A program made the position numbers and the translations under genes. DNA of 18,818 nt from an uncultured Blautia sp. GTDB lineage: Bacteria > Bacillota > Clostridia > Lachnospirales > Lachnospiraceae. Positions within the stretch are counted from its first letter, which is position 1, and the number at the start of each line of letters is the position of its first letter. The notes under the pieces are model-generated. The model saw nothing but the letters and a program-made list of their open reading frames with translations. It did not search any database and was not told the DNA's origin. The stretch spans positions 1 through 18,818 of the forward strand of contig URHS01000049.1 in assembly GCA_900547685.1 (NCBI GenBank), read 5' to 3'. Below are positions 1 through 8,056 of the stretch, piece after piece.

Positions 1-1
1 C

Positions 2-49
2 CGCCACGAGGTGTCGGATTATACCGGCAAGCCACGGCTTGAAAAGTAA
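2..49 (+). CDS. C-terminal end of an unidentified gene (5' truncated by the window)
   Basis: One forward frame is open from the left edge and ends in TAA at 47-49, giving a 15-residue hydrophilic tail (reading RHEVSDYTGK and then PRLEK). The other short frames here look less protein-like, and the next gene has its own promoter and ribosome-binding site downstream, so a gene ending here is plausible. The tail carries no motif I recognise and no function can be assigned. The stretch is richer in G and C than the genes that follow, but it is too short for that to mean much. Confidence 0.4.
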   Translation, partial: RHEVSDYTGKPRLEK

Positions 50-82
50 ATACCCTCTCGGGTGCTTCCTTTTCTGCGCACG

Positions 83-91
83 TGGTATAAT
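83..91 (+). promoter_or_regulatory. Extended -10 promoter for the methyltransferase-dnaE operon
   Basis: A perfect TATAAT lies at 86-91, preceded by TG and one base at 83-85, which makes an extended -10 element. No good -35 hexamer is visible 17 bases upstream, as is common for extended -10 promoters. It sits 54 bases before the GTG start at 145. A second TATAAT at 112-117 lacks both a TG extension and a -35 and is a weaker alternative. Confidence 0.55.
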
Positions 92-144
92 TATATGATG
101 TTTAAGAAAAGTATAATTGTAAATGTCCAGAAGGAGGAAAATAA

Positions 145-738
145 GTGGACTCGATAGATTATTATGACCGGTACGCAGTACCTTATTATGAAGAAACAGT
201 AGAGTTTGGCATGGAGGAGCAAATCAAGCGTTTTGTTGAATTGCTTCCGGAAAGTGCAGATGTTCTTGATTTAGGCTGTGGATCGGGCAGAGATACGGTG
301 TGCCTTGAAGAAGAAGGCTGTGTCGTTACTGCTATGGATGGTTCTGAGAAAATGTGTGAGCTGGCAAGTATTCACACAGGGAAAGAAGTGCTGCACCTTA
401 GAGTGGAGGATATGGAGTTTGAAGATGTGTTTCATGGGATTTGGGCCTGTGCTATTTTAGGACATTTTTCACCGGACAGAGTGAAAGATATTATGGCGAA
501 AATTCTGCGGGCATTAAAAGATGATGGGATTTTGTATTTTTCCGTTCAAAAGGGAGAGAGAAATGGTAACTATAATGGCAGATATTTCTATGATTATGAC
601 AGAGAGGCTCTTAACGACCTTTTGGATTTTTTCCCAAATATAAAGGTATTAGATATATGGAAAACCAGTGATGTCAGAACAGACAAGAGCAATCGTTGGT
701 TTAATGTTCTGCTTCGCAAGGAAAAGCAAGACGAATAA
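145..738 (+). CDS. Class I SAM-dependent methyltransferase, substrate unknown
   Basis: This 197-residue protein has a Rossmann-type methyltransferase core. The SAM-binding motif I (VLDLGCGSG) is at residues 40-48, and the acidic residue after strand beta-2 that normally contacts the SAM ribose is D65 (TAMDGSEKM). A later ILGHFSPD stretch fits motif IV of small-molecule methyltransferases. It resembles compact UbiE/TehB-like enzymes, but nothing reveals the substrate. The GTG start is chosen because AAGGAGG at 131-137 lies 7 bases upstream and the protein begins with a normal-looking amphipathic N-terminus. No signal peptide or membrane segment is seen. It ends 12 bases before dnaE and is probably co-transcribed with it. 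The fold is confident; the biological role is not. Confidence 0.85.
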   Translation: MDSIDYYDRYAVPYYEETVEFGMEEQIKRFVELLPESADVLDLGCGSGRDTVCLEEEGCVVTAMDGSEKMCELASIHTGKEVLHLRVEDMEFEDVFHGIWACAILGHFSPDRVKDIMAKILRALKDDGILYFSVQKGERNGNYNGRYFYDYDREALNDLLDFFPNIKVLDIWKTSDVRTDKSNRWFNVLLRKEKQDE

Positions 739-750
739 AGGAGAGATACA

Positions 751-3700
751 GTGAATTTTGCTCATTTACATGTACATACAGAGTACAGTCTTTTAGACGG
801 TTCAAATAAGATAAATGAATATGTAGCCAGAGTAAAGGAACTGGGAATGAACAGTGCGGCCATAACAGACCATGGAGTCATGTTTGGCTGCATTGATTTT
901 TATAGGGCAGCAAAAGCAGCGGGAATTAAGCCGATTTTGGGATGTGAGGTGTATGTTGCCCCCGGTTCCCGTTTTGACAGAGAAGTGGGACAGGCAGAGG
1001 ATCGATATTATCATCTGGTTCTTCTGGCAGAGAACAATCATGGATATGAAAATCTTATGAAGATTGTGTCGAAAGCGTTTGTGGACGGTTTTTATTATAA
1101 ACCGCGAGTAGATATGGAACTTTTGAAGGAATATCATGAAGGAATTATTGCTTTAAGCGCATGTTTAGCAGGAGAAGTCGCTAAAAATATTACAAGAGGT
1201 ATGTATGAGGAAGCCAAAAGTGCTGCCCTTCGGTATGAAGAAATCTTTGGCAAGGGGAACTTTTTTTTGGAACTTCAGGATCATGGAATTCCTCAGCAGC
1301 AAAGAGTAAATCAACAGCTTTTGAGAATGAGTCAGGAAACAGGCATTGCGTTGGTTGCAACCAATGATGTGCATTATACTTATGACACAGATGCAGAAGC
1401 CCATGATATTTTGTTATGCGTGCAGACCAGAAAGCTGTTAAGCGATGAAAACCGTATGCGTTATGAAGGGGGACAGTATTATGTGAAATCCCCGGAGGAA
1501 ATGGCTGAATTATTTCCTTATATTCCTGAAGCATTGGAAAATACCCAGAAAATTGCAGACCGCTGTGAAGTGGAGATTGAGTTTGGCGTAACAAAGCTGC
1601 CCAAATTTGATGTACCTGCTCCCTATACTTCATGGGAATACTTAAATAAGCTGTGTTATGATGGCTTGAAAGAACGGTATAGCGGAGATTTAACAGAACT
1701 TGAAAAACGTCTGGAATATGAGCTTGGCGTTATTAAAACCATGGGATATGTGGATTATTTCTTAATTGTGTGGGATTTCATTCGATTTGCCAGAGATCAT
1801 GATATTATGGTAGGACCGGGACGTGGTTCTGCGGCAGGAAGTCTTGTTTCTTATACTTTAGGAATTACCAAGTTAGACCCTATTAAGTATAATCTTCTGT
1901 TTGAGCGTTTTTTAAATCCGGAACGTGTTTCCATGCCGGATATTGACGTGGATTTCTGCTTTGAAAGAAGGCAGGAAGTTATTGATTATGTAGTAGAAAA
2001 ATACGGAAAAGACAGGGTAGTTCAGATTGTTACCTTTGGTACTATGGCTGCACGAGGCGTAATACGAGATGTGGGAAGAGTTATGGATTTGCCTTATGCA
2101 CAGTGTGATATGATTGCGAAGATGATTCCGGAGGAATTAAATATCACCATAGACAAGGCTTTGAAAATGAATCCTGAATTGAAAAATTTATATAACACGG
2201 ATGAGACAGTGAAAAAGCTTATTGATATGAGTCGCCGTTTGGAAGGTTTACCACGCCATACTTCTATGCATGCAGCCGGTGTAGTAATCAGCCAGAAATC
2301 CGTAGATGAATATGTGCCTCTTGCCAGAGCGTCAGACGGTTCTATTGTGACACAGTTTACGATGACTACGCTGGAGGAACTGGGACTTTTAAAAATGGAC
2401 TTTTTGGGACTTCGTACCCTTACGGTCATTCAAAAAGCAGTAAAACTAATTGAGAGAAATAAAGGGATTTCTCTGGATATGGACTGTGTGGATTATAGCG
2501 ATAAACAGGTTTATGATATGCTTGGAGCCGGAAAGACAGAGGGGGTTTTCCAGCTGGAAAGTGCAGGGATGACAAACTTTATGAAGGAGCTAAAACCAGA
2601 GAGTTTGGAAGACATTATTGCAGGTATATCTTTGTACCGTCCCGGCCCGATGGATTTTATTCCTCAGTATATTGAAGGAAAGAACAATCCTGACAGTATT
2701 CATTTCTTATGTCCACAGCTTGAACCGATTTTAAGTGCAACTTATGGCTGTATTGTGTATCAGGAACAGGTTATGCAGATTGTCCGTTCTCTGGGTGGAT
2801 ATACTTTGGGACGAAGTGATTTGGTGCGTCGTGCCATGAGTAAGAAAAAAGCTGCGGTAATGGAGAAAGAGCGTCAGAACTTTGTTTATGGAAACGAAGA
2901 AGAAGGTGTTCCGGGATGTGTCAACAGGGGGATTTCTGAGGAAGTTGCGAATACTATTTATGAGCAGATGATGGATTTTGCAAAGTATGCGTTTAATAAG
3001 TCTCATGCAGCTGCATACGCAGTTGTAGCATACCAGACAGCATATTTGAAGTGTCATTTTCCTGTTGAATTTATGGCTGCTTTGATGACTTCTGTAATTG
3101 ATAATCCATCTAAAGTGGCCGGTTATATTTTATCCAGTCGTAAAATGGGGATAGCTATTCTGCCGCCTGATATTAATAAAGGTGACAGTACCTTTTCTGT
3201 AGATGGCGGAGGAATAAGGTATGGACTGTCAGCAATTAAGAGTATCGGAAGACCAGTAATTGATGCTATTGTGGAAGAACGAGAACAAAGAGGAGGCTTT
3301 ACAAGTCTTAGAGATTTTATTGAGAGAATGACAGGGAAGGATGTAAATAAAAAAGTCATTGAAAATTTCATTAAAGCAGGAGCTTTTGATGAACTTCCCG
3401 GAAACCGCCGTCAGAAAATGATGGTATACGCTCAGATTTTAGATTCTGTAGTGCAGGAAAAGAAAAATATGATGGCGGGTCAGATGAGCTTGTTTGATTT
3501 AGTTTCAGAAGAAGAAAAGACAGCTTATGAAATCCGTATGCCGAATGTAGAGGAGTATCCGAAAGAGGAGAAGCTGGCATTTGAAAAGGAAGTACTGGGT
3601 ATTTATATCAGTGGACATCCTTTGGAAGAATATGAGACTTGTTGGCGGAAAAATATTTCTGCGGTAACGACAGACTTTATTCCTGATGAGGAAAGCGGAC

Positions 3701-4221
3701 AGCCAAAAGTGCGTGACGGACAGCAGGTGATTGTAGGCGGTATGATTACGGAAAAGACTATTAAGTATACAAAGACTAATAAAGTAATGGCATTTCTTAC
3801 TTTGGAGGACTTGCTGGGTACGGTAGAAGTTGTAATTTTCCCTCGCGATTACGAAAAGAATGTAAGACTTATGGAAATTGATGAAAAAGTGTTTATTAAA
3901 GGCCGTGTTTCTGTGGAAGAGGAAAAAGCAAGTAAGTTGATATGTGAGAATATGTATTCTTTTAGAGATGTGCCAAGGGAATTGTGGCTGCAGTTTGAGA
4001 CAAAAGAAAGTTTTCTTTCCTGTGAGCAGGAGTTGTATGAGGATTTAAAAGAAGCAGACGGAAAGGACGGCGTAGTAATCTATATTAAGTCTCCAAAGGC
4101 TATAAAAAGATTAGGGGCATCTAAAAATATCCACATTAGTCAGGACTTATTGGTAAGGCTGTACGAAAAGTATGGAAAAGACAATGTAAAAGTTGTCGAA
4201 AAGAGTATTGAAAAACAATAG
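751..4221 (+). CDS. dnaE: DNA polymerase III alpha subunit (DnaE)
   Basis: DnaE is the replicative polymerase subunit that extends DNA from primers; Firmicutes normally also carry PolC. At 1,156 residues the length is normal. The N-terminal PHP domain begins with the metal-binding HLHVH cluster (H5, H7, H9) and continues with ITDHG. The polymerase module has the GPGRGSAAGS nucleotide-binding stretch. Its three catalytic aspartates are visible: D397 and D399 in PDIDVDF (396-402) and D550 in KMDFLGL. A helix-hairpin-helix region lies around 805-880. A beta-clamp-binding motif, QMSLF, is at 911-915. An OB-fold lies around 993-1031. The GTG start is supported by AAGGAGA at 738-744, which overlaps the stop of the methyltransferase. 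No key residue is missing. Confidence 0.97.
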   Translation: MNFAHLHVHTEYSLLDGSNKINEYVARVKELGMNSAAITDHGVMFGCIDFYRAAKAAGIKPILGCEVYVAPGSRFDREVGQAEDRYYHLVLLAENNHGYENLMKIVSKAFVDGFYYKPRVDMELLKEYHEGIIALSACLAGEVAKNITRGMYEEAKSAALRYEEIFGKGNFFLELQDHGIPQQQRVNQQLLRMSQETGIALVATNDVHYTYDTDAEAHDILLCVQTRKLLSDENRMRYEGGQYYVKSPEEMAELFPYIPEALENTQKIADRCEVEIEFGVTKLPKFDVPAPYTSWEYLNKLCYDGLKERYSGDLTELEKRLEYELGVIKTMGYVDYFLIVWDFIRFARDHDIMVGPGRGSAAGSLVSYTLGITKLDPIKYNLLFERFLNPERVSMPDIDVDFCFERRQEVIDYVVEKYGKDRVVQIVTFGTMAARGVIRDVGRVMDLPYAQCDMIAKMIPEELNITIDKALKMNPELKNLYNTDETVKKLIDMSRRLEGLPRHTSMHAAGVVISQKSVDEYVPLARASDGSIVTQFTMTTLEELGLLKMDFLGLRTLTVIQKAVKLIERNKGISLDMDCVDYSDKQVYDMLGAGKTEGVFQLESAGMTNFMKELKPESLEDIIAGISLYRPGPMDFIPQYIEGKNNPDSIHFLCPQLEPILSATYGCIVYQEQVMQIVRSLGGYTLGRSDLVRRAMSKKKAAVMEKERQNFVYGNEEEGVPGCVNRGISEEVANTIYEQMMDFAKYAFNKSHAAAYAVVAYQTAYLKCHFPVEFMAALMTSVIDNPSKVAGYILSSRKMGIAILPPDINKGDSTFSVDGGGIRYGLSAIKSIGRPVIDAIVEEREQRGGFTSLRDFIERMTGKDVNKKVIENFIKAGAFDELPGNRRQKMMVYAQILDSVVQEKKNMMAGQMSLFDLVSEEEKTAYEIRMPNVEEYPKEEKLAFEKEVLGIYISGHPLEEYETCWRKNISAVTTDFIPDEESGQPKVRDGQQVIVGGMITEKTIKYTKTNKVMAFLTLEDLLGTVEVVIFPRDYEKNVRLMEIDEKVFIKGRVSVEEEKASKLICENMYSFRDVPRELWLQFETKESFLSCEQELYEDLKEADGKDGVVIYIKSPKAIKRLGASKNIHISQDLLVRLYEKYGKDNVKVVEKSIEKQ

Positions 4222-4236
4222 AAAATAGATTAGAAT
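4208..4236 (+). promoter_or_regulatory. Putative sigma-A promoter for pfkA
   Basis: TTGAAA at 4208-4213 and TAGAAT at 4231-4236 are separated by 17 bases. Each hexamer differs from consensus at one position. The -35 overlaps the last codons of dnaE. Transcription would begin near 4243, leaving a leader of about 55 bases before the pfkA ATG. No terminator hairpin is visible between dnaE and pfkA, so read-through from dnaE is also likely. Confidence 0.55.
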
Positions 4237-4297
4237 AAAAAACGACTGAATGTACAAAATAAGAAACAAGAGTCTGCCAACAGTATGGAGGAAGAAA

Positions 4298-5299
4298 ATG
4301 ACTACAAATAAAGAAATTAAAACAATAGGTGTATTAACAAGTGGTGGAGATGCTCCGGGAATGAATGCTGCAATTCGTGCAGTAGTCAGAAGAGGTTTAA
4401 GCCGCGGTATTAATATGAAGGGAATCTTAAAAGGCTATAGTGGTCTGATGAATGAAGAAATTATTGATATGACTGCTGTAGATGTTTCAGATACAATTCA
4501 AAAAGGTGGTACAGTCCTGTATACTGCCCGTTGTACAGAAATGCGTACACCGGAAGGACAGAAAAGAGCTGCTGAAGTATGTAAAAAACATGGAATTGAC
4601 GGCTTGGTTGTTATCGGTGGTGACGGTTCTTTTGCCGGTGCACAGAAACTGGCTAATTTGGGAATCAATGCAGTAGGTGTTCCGGGAACAATTGACCTTG
4701 ATATCGCTTGTACAGAGTATACAATCGGTTTTGATACAGCAGTAAACACAGCAATGGAAGCAATTGATAAAGTACGTGATACTTCTACTTCTCATGAACG
4801 TGTAAGTATTATTGAAGTAATGGGAAGAAATGCAGGATATCTTGCTTTATGGTGCGGTATTGCCAATGGTGCAGAGGATATTCTGCTTCCTGAAAAATAT
4901 GATTATGATGAACAGAAAATTATCAATAATATTATTGATAACCGTAAAAAAGGTAAAAAACATCATATTATTATTAACGCAGAAGGTATCGGACATTCTG
5001 AAGCCATGGCAAAACGTATCGAGGCTGCAACAGGAATTGAAACAAGAGCGACTATCTTAGGTCACATGCAGCGTGGCGGTGCACCGACATGTAAGGATAG
5101 AGTATATGCTTCCATTATGGGTGCAAAAGCAGTAGACATTCTTCTGGAAGGTAAATCTAAGAGAGTTATCTGTTACAGAGACGGTGAGTACATTGATATG
5201 GATATCAATGAAGCGCTGGCAATGAAGAAAGGTATCTCCGAATATCAGTATGAGGTAAGCTATTCCCTGTCTCATAATTACAGCAAGAATAACGAGTAA
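4298..5299 (+). CDS. pfkA: ATP-dependent 6-phosphofructokinase
   Basis: PfkA phosphorylates fructose 6-phosphate to fructose 1,6-bisphosphate, the committed step of glycolysis. The 333-residue protein has the N-terminal TSGGDAPGMNA phosphate loop, GGDGS at 107-111 and PGTID with catalytic D133. Glycine at the fifth-motif position (G110) and PGTID rather than PKTID indicate ATP rather than pyrophosphate as donor. MGRNAGY and the later HMQRGG sugar-phosphate region are also present. The residue after the catalytic Asp is Leu (TIDLDI), where the best-known enzymes have Asn. The frame is open upstream to 4250, but ATG 4298 is preceded by GGAGG at 4287-4291 and gives the normal N-terminus. The gene is followed by the methyltransferase at 5304 after 4 bases. 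Confidence 0.96.
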   Translation: MTTNKEIKTIGVLTSGGDAPGMNAAIRAVVRRGLSRGINMKGILKGYSGLMNEEIIDMTAVDVSDTIQKGGTVLYTARCTEMRTPEGQKRAAEVCKKHGIDGLVVIGGDGSFAGAQKLANLGINAVGVPGTIDLDIACTEYTIGFDTAVNTAMEAIDKVRDTSTSHERVSIIEVMGRNAGYLALWCGIANGAEDILLPEKYDYDEQKIINNIIDNRKKGKKHHIIINAEGIGHSEAMAKRIEAATGIETRATILGHMQRGGAPTCKDRVYASIMGAKAVDILLEGKSKRVICYRDGEYIDMDINEALAMKKGISEYQYEVSYSLSHNYSKNNE

Positions 5300-5303
5300 G
5301 AAA

Positions 5304-6113
5304 ATGATTACAAGTGCGTCAAATGTACAGATAAAGAAAGTACAGCAGATATTGAAGAAAGCAAAGGTACGCAGGGAAGAACAGGTTTTTGCGGTTGAGG
5401 GAATTAAGATGTTCAGTGAAGTGCCGAAGTCTCGTTTGCAGAAAGTGTATCTGTCCCAGTCCTTTGCTGAAAAAGAAGAATGTGGAAGAATTCTTCAGGA
5501 AAAGGGTATTTCTATAGAAGAAACAGCCTACGTGGAGATTGTGGATGATAAAATTTTTAAAAATTTATCGGATACTGTAACACCTCAGGGAGTGCTTTGT
5601 CTTGTTAAGATGGAGAATTTTACTCTTTCTGAAATTTTAAACAGAGAAGAAAACCCTCTTTTCATGATTTTAGAAGATTTACAAGATCCGGGAAATCTTG
5701 GAACGATTTTACGAACCGGGGAGGGAGCGGGTGTTACCGGTGTGATTATGAGCCGGACTTCCGTGGACGTTTTTAATCCGAAAGTTATTCGTTCTACCAT
5801 GGGTTCTGTCTATAGGATGCCGATTATTTATGTCGATTCTATTGAGGATGAGGTACTTCCTCTTTTAAAAGAAAAGGGAATTACCACTTATGCGGCTCAT
5901 TTAGAAGGCAGGAATGATTATGATAAGGAGTGCTATACCAAAGGCACAGCATTTCTTATTGGAAACGAAGGAAATGGTCTCAGCCGGCATCTCACAGAGA
6001 GAGCAGATACGCTGATTAAGATTCCAATGCAGGGGAAAGTGGAGTCTTTAAATGCTGCAATGGCATCAGGAATTTTGATGTATGAGGCATACAGGCAACG
6101 CCGTGAAAATTGA
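5304..6113 (+). CDS. TrmH/SpoU-family RNA 2'-O-ribose methyltransferase (RlmB-like)
   Basis: This 269-residue protein is a SPOUT-class methyltransferase that methylates a ribose 2'-OH in RNA, most likely 23S rRNA. The N-terminal ~95 residues are the substrate-binding domain typical of the family (a VEGIKMF-like start). The C-terminal knotted domain has the three signature motifs: NLGTILR at 131-137 with its catalytic Arg, IGNEGNG starting near 219, and ESLNAAMA with N250. The exact nucleotide target cannot be read from sequence. It starts 4 bases after the pfkA stop with no strong ribosome-binding site, so translational coupling to pfkA is likely. A strong terminator follows at 6125. Confidence 0.93.
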   Translation: MITSASNVQIKKVQQILKKAKVRREEQVFAVEGIKMFSEVPKSRLQKVYLSQSFAEKEECGRILQEKGISIEETAYVEIVDDKIFKNLSDTVTPQGVLCLVKMENFTLSEILNREENPLFMILEDLQDPGNLGTILRTGEGAGVTGVIMSRTSVDVFNPKVIRSTMGSVYRMPIIYVDSIEDEVLPLLKEKGITTYAAHLEGRNDYDKECYTKGTAFLIGNEGNGLSRHLTERADTLIKIPMQGKVESLNAAMASGILMYEAYRQRREN

Positions 6114-6124
6114 ATATAAAATAT

Positions 6125-6162
6125 AAAAAGTGGTGAATATTCTATATATTTGCCACTTTTTT
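6125..6162 (+). terminator. Rho-independent terminator after the RNA methyltransferase
   Basis: AAAAAGTGG at 6125-6133 pairs with CCAC plus a T run at 6153-6161. The stem continues through two G-T wobbles into AATAT (6136-6140) paired with ATATT (6146-6150), leaving a 5-base loop. The A run on the left and the T run on the right suggest it could work in both directions. Confidence 0.85.
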
Positions 6163-6183
6163 CTATTTTTCTCTCCGAAATAC

Positions 6184-6271
6184 TGTAAAATGTTACAAAA
6201 AATACCCGGTTGACAAAGAAACGTAATCTTGTTAGAATAAGTTTGTAACAAAGCTTAATAAATCTGTAACA
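6184..6271 (+). promoter_or_regulatory. Cluster of TGTAAC-type repeats around the hydrolase promoter
   Basis: TGTAACA occurs at 6244-6250 and again at 6265-6271, 21 bases apart or two helical turns. TGTAAA at 6184 and TGTTACA (the inverted form) at 6191-6197 lie upstream of the -35. The hexamers match the WalR (YycF) half-site TGTWAH of Firmicutes, a regulator of cell-wall hydrolases. The usual 5-base gap between half-sites is not present, so WalR binding is an inference. Confidence 0.35.
6210..6238 (+). promoter_or_regulatory. Strong sigma-A promoter for the cell-wall hydrolase gene
   Basis: A perfect TTGACA at 6210-6215 and TAGAAT at 6233-6238 are separated by exactly 17 bases. The predicted start is near 6245, giving a leader of about 68 bases. 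The promoter is surrounded by TGTAAC-type hexamers, described separately. Confidence 0.85.
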
Positions 6272-6312
6272 ATTATTAAAAAAAGAAACAGACTTATCAG
6301 GAGGTTATTTTA

Positions 6313-7062
6313 ATGAGAAGAAAATTCATGAAACTTTTAACTTGTATGGGAACTGTTGGTGCTATGACTGCTGCAATGGCAGTACCGGCATTTGCAGAAA
6401 CAACAGATAAAGCAACTTTTGACTGGTCAGATAAAGCGGCAGCGAATGTTACTACATACGCAAACATTCGTAAAGGTTCTGGTATCAGCACGGAAAGAGT
6501 CGGCAAACTTCCGGCAGGTGCTGTTGTGACCGTTGTAGGAGAAGAGAATGGATGGATTCAGGTTTCTTCCGGTGAAATTGAAGGATATATCAGAGAAGAC
6601 CTGTTAGTATCCGGAGAGGAAGCGCAGCAGTTATTTGAGTCTGTGTATGGTGATGGGGAGATTACAGGTGCACAGCCTTTAGATATTGCAGTAGAAACAG
6701 CAGCAGTTTCAAATCAGACAACATCCGTATCTCAGGCAGATTTAGATTTGATGGCTGCGATTATTGAGTGTGAAGCAGGTGGGGAGTCTTATGAAGGGAA
6801 GATTGGCGTTGGTGCAGTTATTATGAACCGTATCCGCAGCAGCAAATTCCCAAATACATTGTCTGAAGTTATTTATCAGAGAGGACAGTTTACACCGGCT
6901 GCATCAGGTAAGCTTGCTTCCGTATTAAGCAGAGGTGCAAGCCAGGCATGTTATGATGCCGCAAGAGATGTTTTTGCAGGAGCAAACACAATTGGAGACC
7001 GTCTGTTCTTCCATGCAGGAGGTGGCAGAGGACTTACAATCGGAAATCAGACATTTTATTAA
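6313..7062 (+). CDS. Secreted cell-wall hydrolase with SH3 domain and SleB/CwlJ-like catalytic domain
   Basis: This 249-residue protein is exported and probably cuts peptidoglycan. Residues 1-28 form a signal peptide: basic MRRK, a hydrophobic core, and a cleavage site after AFA. A bacterial SH3 domain follows at roughly 46-95 (ANIRKGSG ... GWIQV ... GYIRE), expected to bind the cell wall. A linker leads to a Hydrolase_2 (SleB/CwlJ) domain from about 142 to the end. Its conserved Glu in the ECEAGGE motif (E154) corresponds to the catalytic Glu in the EARGE motif of spore-cortex enzymes. The GVGAVIMNR and C-terminal FFHAGG ... FY motifs are intact. AGGAGG at 6299-6304 supports the ATG at 6313. 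It has its own promoter and terminator. It may act in vegetative wall turnover or in spores; the sequence does not decide. Confidence 0.9.
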   Translation: MRRKFMKLLTCMGTVGAMTAAMAVPAFAETTDKATFDWSDKAAANVTTYANIRKGSGISTERVGKLPAGAVVTVVGEENGWIQVSSGEIEGYIREDLLVSGEEAQQLFESVYGDGEITGAQPLDIAVETAAVSNQTTSVSQADLDLMAAIIECEAGGESYEGKIGVGAVIMNRIRSSKFPNTLSEVIYQRGQFTPAASGKLASVLSRGASQACYDAARDVFAGANTIGDRLFFHAGGGRGLTIGNQTFY

Positions 7063-7086
7063 AATCGAAGACTGACTATTTTTTTG

Positions 7087-7136
7087 AAAACTCCGAAAGC
7101 AGCAAGGAACTGTTTTCGGAGTTTTAACATTTTTTA
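7087..7136 (+). terminator. Rho-independent terminator after the hydrolase gene
   Basis: A 16-bp stem pairs 7087-7102 with 7110-7125, built around ACTCCGAAA and TTTCGGAGT, with a 7-base loop. A T-rich tail follows (7122-7125 and 7131-7136). The T run on its left side suggests bidirectional action. Confidence 0.9.
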
Positions 7137-7166
7137 TTAAGAAGGAATTTTAAAAAAAGGGTTTTA

Positions 7167-7175
7167 TGTTATAAT
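7167..7175 (+). promoter_or_regulatory. Extended -10 promoter for the lipoprotein gene
   Basis: TATAAT at 7170-7175 is preceded by TG and one base, forming an extended -10. The expected -35 position is only AT-rich. The lipoprotein start codon is 57 bases downstream, and the previous gene's terminator is immediately upstream. Confidence 0.55.
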
Positions 7176-7232
7176 TATTATAAAGATACAAGTTTGGAAA
7201 TTTATAATTTTATTTACGGAAAGGAGTTGCCT

Positions 7233-7970
7233 ATGTGTAATAAAAAAATGTTAGTTGCCATGTTTACGTGCTGCTCATTGCTGATAGCAGGATGCGGAGA
7301 TGGAAAAAAAGAGAGCCTTGATATTCGTAAAATAAAAACAGACGATATCGTTTCAACAGCTAGCGGAGTATCCGATTATACAAAAACTTTTCCAAGCATT
7401 CCGGAACTTGCAGAGAATAGTGAAGTTGTTGTATACGGTGAAGTTTCCAGTATAGAGTACCTTGTTGGAGATAATGGTATTTGCAGAGCGAATATGGAGA
7501 TTAAAATTTTAGAACCGTTAAAAGGAGACTATGCTGCAGGTGACACAATAAAAATAGTGAAAGATCAAGGCATTGCATCCGTGGAAGATTATTTGAAATC
7601 TTTTACTTCAGAGGAAGCAAGAGAAGTAAATCGAGAGGATTTTAAGGATTATTCTGATGAGGAATTAAAGCAGATATATGTACAGCAGATTGAAGCAAAT
7701 GATATTATGTCGGAGATAGGGCAAACAAGTGTCTTTTTCCTTGAAAAATCAGCATTTTATGATACTGAGCAGACTTATGCGAGATTAACAGGTCCGGAGG
7801 CAGAATATATAGAGGTATCCGATGACCAGTTTATTCAAACACAGGTAGTGGGAAGTGAATTAACACAGTCATATATGTTAAGTGAATTTGAGAAAGAACA
7901 GAGCAGGGAGTATGAGATAGATATTTATACGCTGGAAGAGATTATTTCAGAGATAGATGCGGCCAAGTGA
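7233..7970 (+). CDS. Predicted lipoprotein, function unknown
   Basis: This 245-residue protein starts with a lipoprotein signal: basic CNKK, a hydrophobic run, and the lipobox IAGC with the lipidated Cys at C21. It should be anchored to the outer face of the membrane. The mature part is acidic and hydrophilic. It contains a segment (IPELAENSEVVVYGEV, then ILEPLKGDYAAGDTIKI) of a type seen in several secreted Firmicutes proteins of unknown role, which reads as a beta-rich domain. No catalytic motif is seen. ATG 7233 is chosen over the upstream TTG at 7194 because AAGGAG at 7221-7226 lies 6 bases before it and the signal peptide begins there. It stands alone between its own promoter and terminator. 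Confidence 0.8.
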   Translation: MCNKKMLVAMFTCCSLLIAGCGDGKKESLDIRKIKTDDIVSTASGVSDYTKTFPSIPELAENSEVVVYGEVSSIEYLVGDNGICRANMEIKILEPLKGDYAAGDTIKIVKDQGIASVEDYLKSFTSEEAREVNREDFKDYSDEELKQIYVQQIEANDIMSEIGQTSVFFLEKSAFYDTEQTYARLTGPEAEYIEVSDDQFIQTQVVGSELTQSYMLSEFEKEQSREYEIDIYTLEEIISEIDAAK

Positions 7971-7991
7971 TTTTAATAAAGAATAAGAATA

Positions 7992-8039
7992 CGGCGATAC
8001 TGTTTAAAGGGCGGAAATATAAAACAGTATCGCTGTTTT
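7992..8039 (+). terminator. Rho-independent terminator after the lipoprotein gene
   Basis: A 12-bp perfect stem pairs 7994-8005 (GCGATACTGTTT) with 8022-8033, extended by a G-T wobble (7993/8034) and a C-G pair (7992/8035). A short T run at 8036-8039 follows. The loop is about 16 bases. Confidence 0.8.
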
Positions 8040-8056
8040 AATGTTTATATTTATTT

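Noticed and set aside
52..70. A terminator after the first partial gene (ACCC-TCTC-GGGT hairpin followed by a pyrimidine-rich run)
   Set aside because: The stem is only 4 bp and the T run is interrupted, so it is too weak to call.
4250..4297. A 16-codon N-terminal extension of PfkA from an upstream ATG
   Set aside because: There is no ribosome-binding site before 4250. GGAGG sits correctly before ATG 4298, which gives the normal family N-terminus.
7194..7232. A TTG start for the lipoprotein
   Set aside because: It would put 13 residues before the lipoprotein signal peptide. AAGGAG at 7221 points to ATG 7233.
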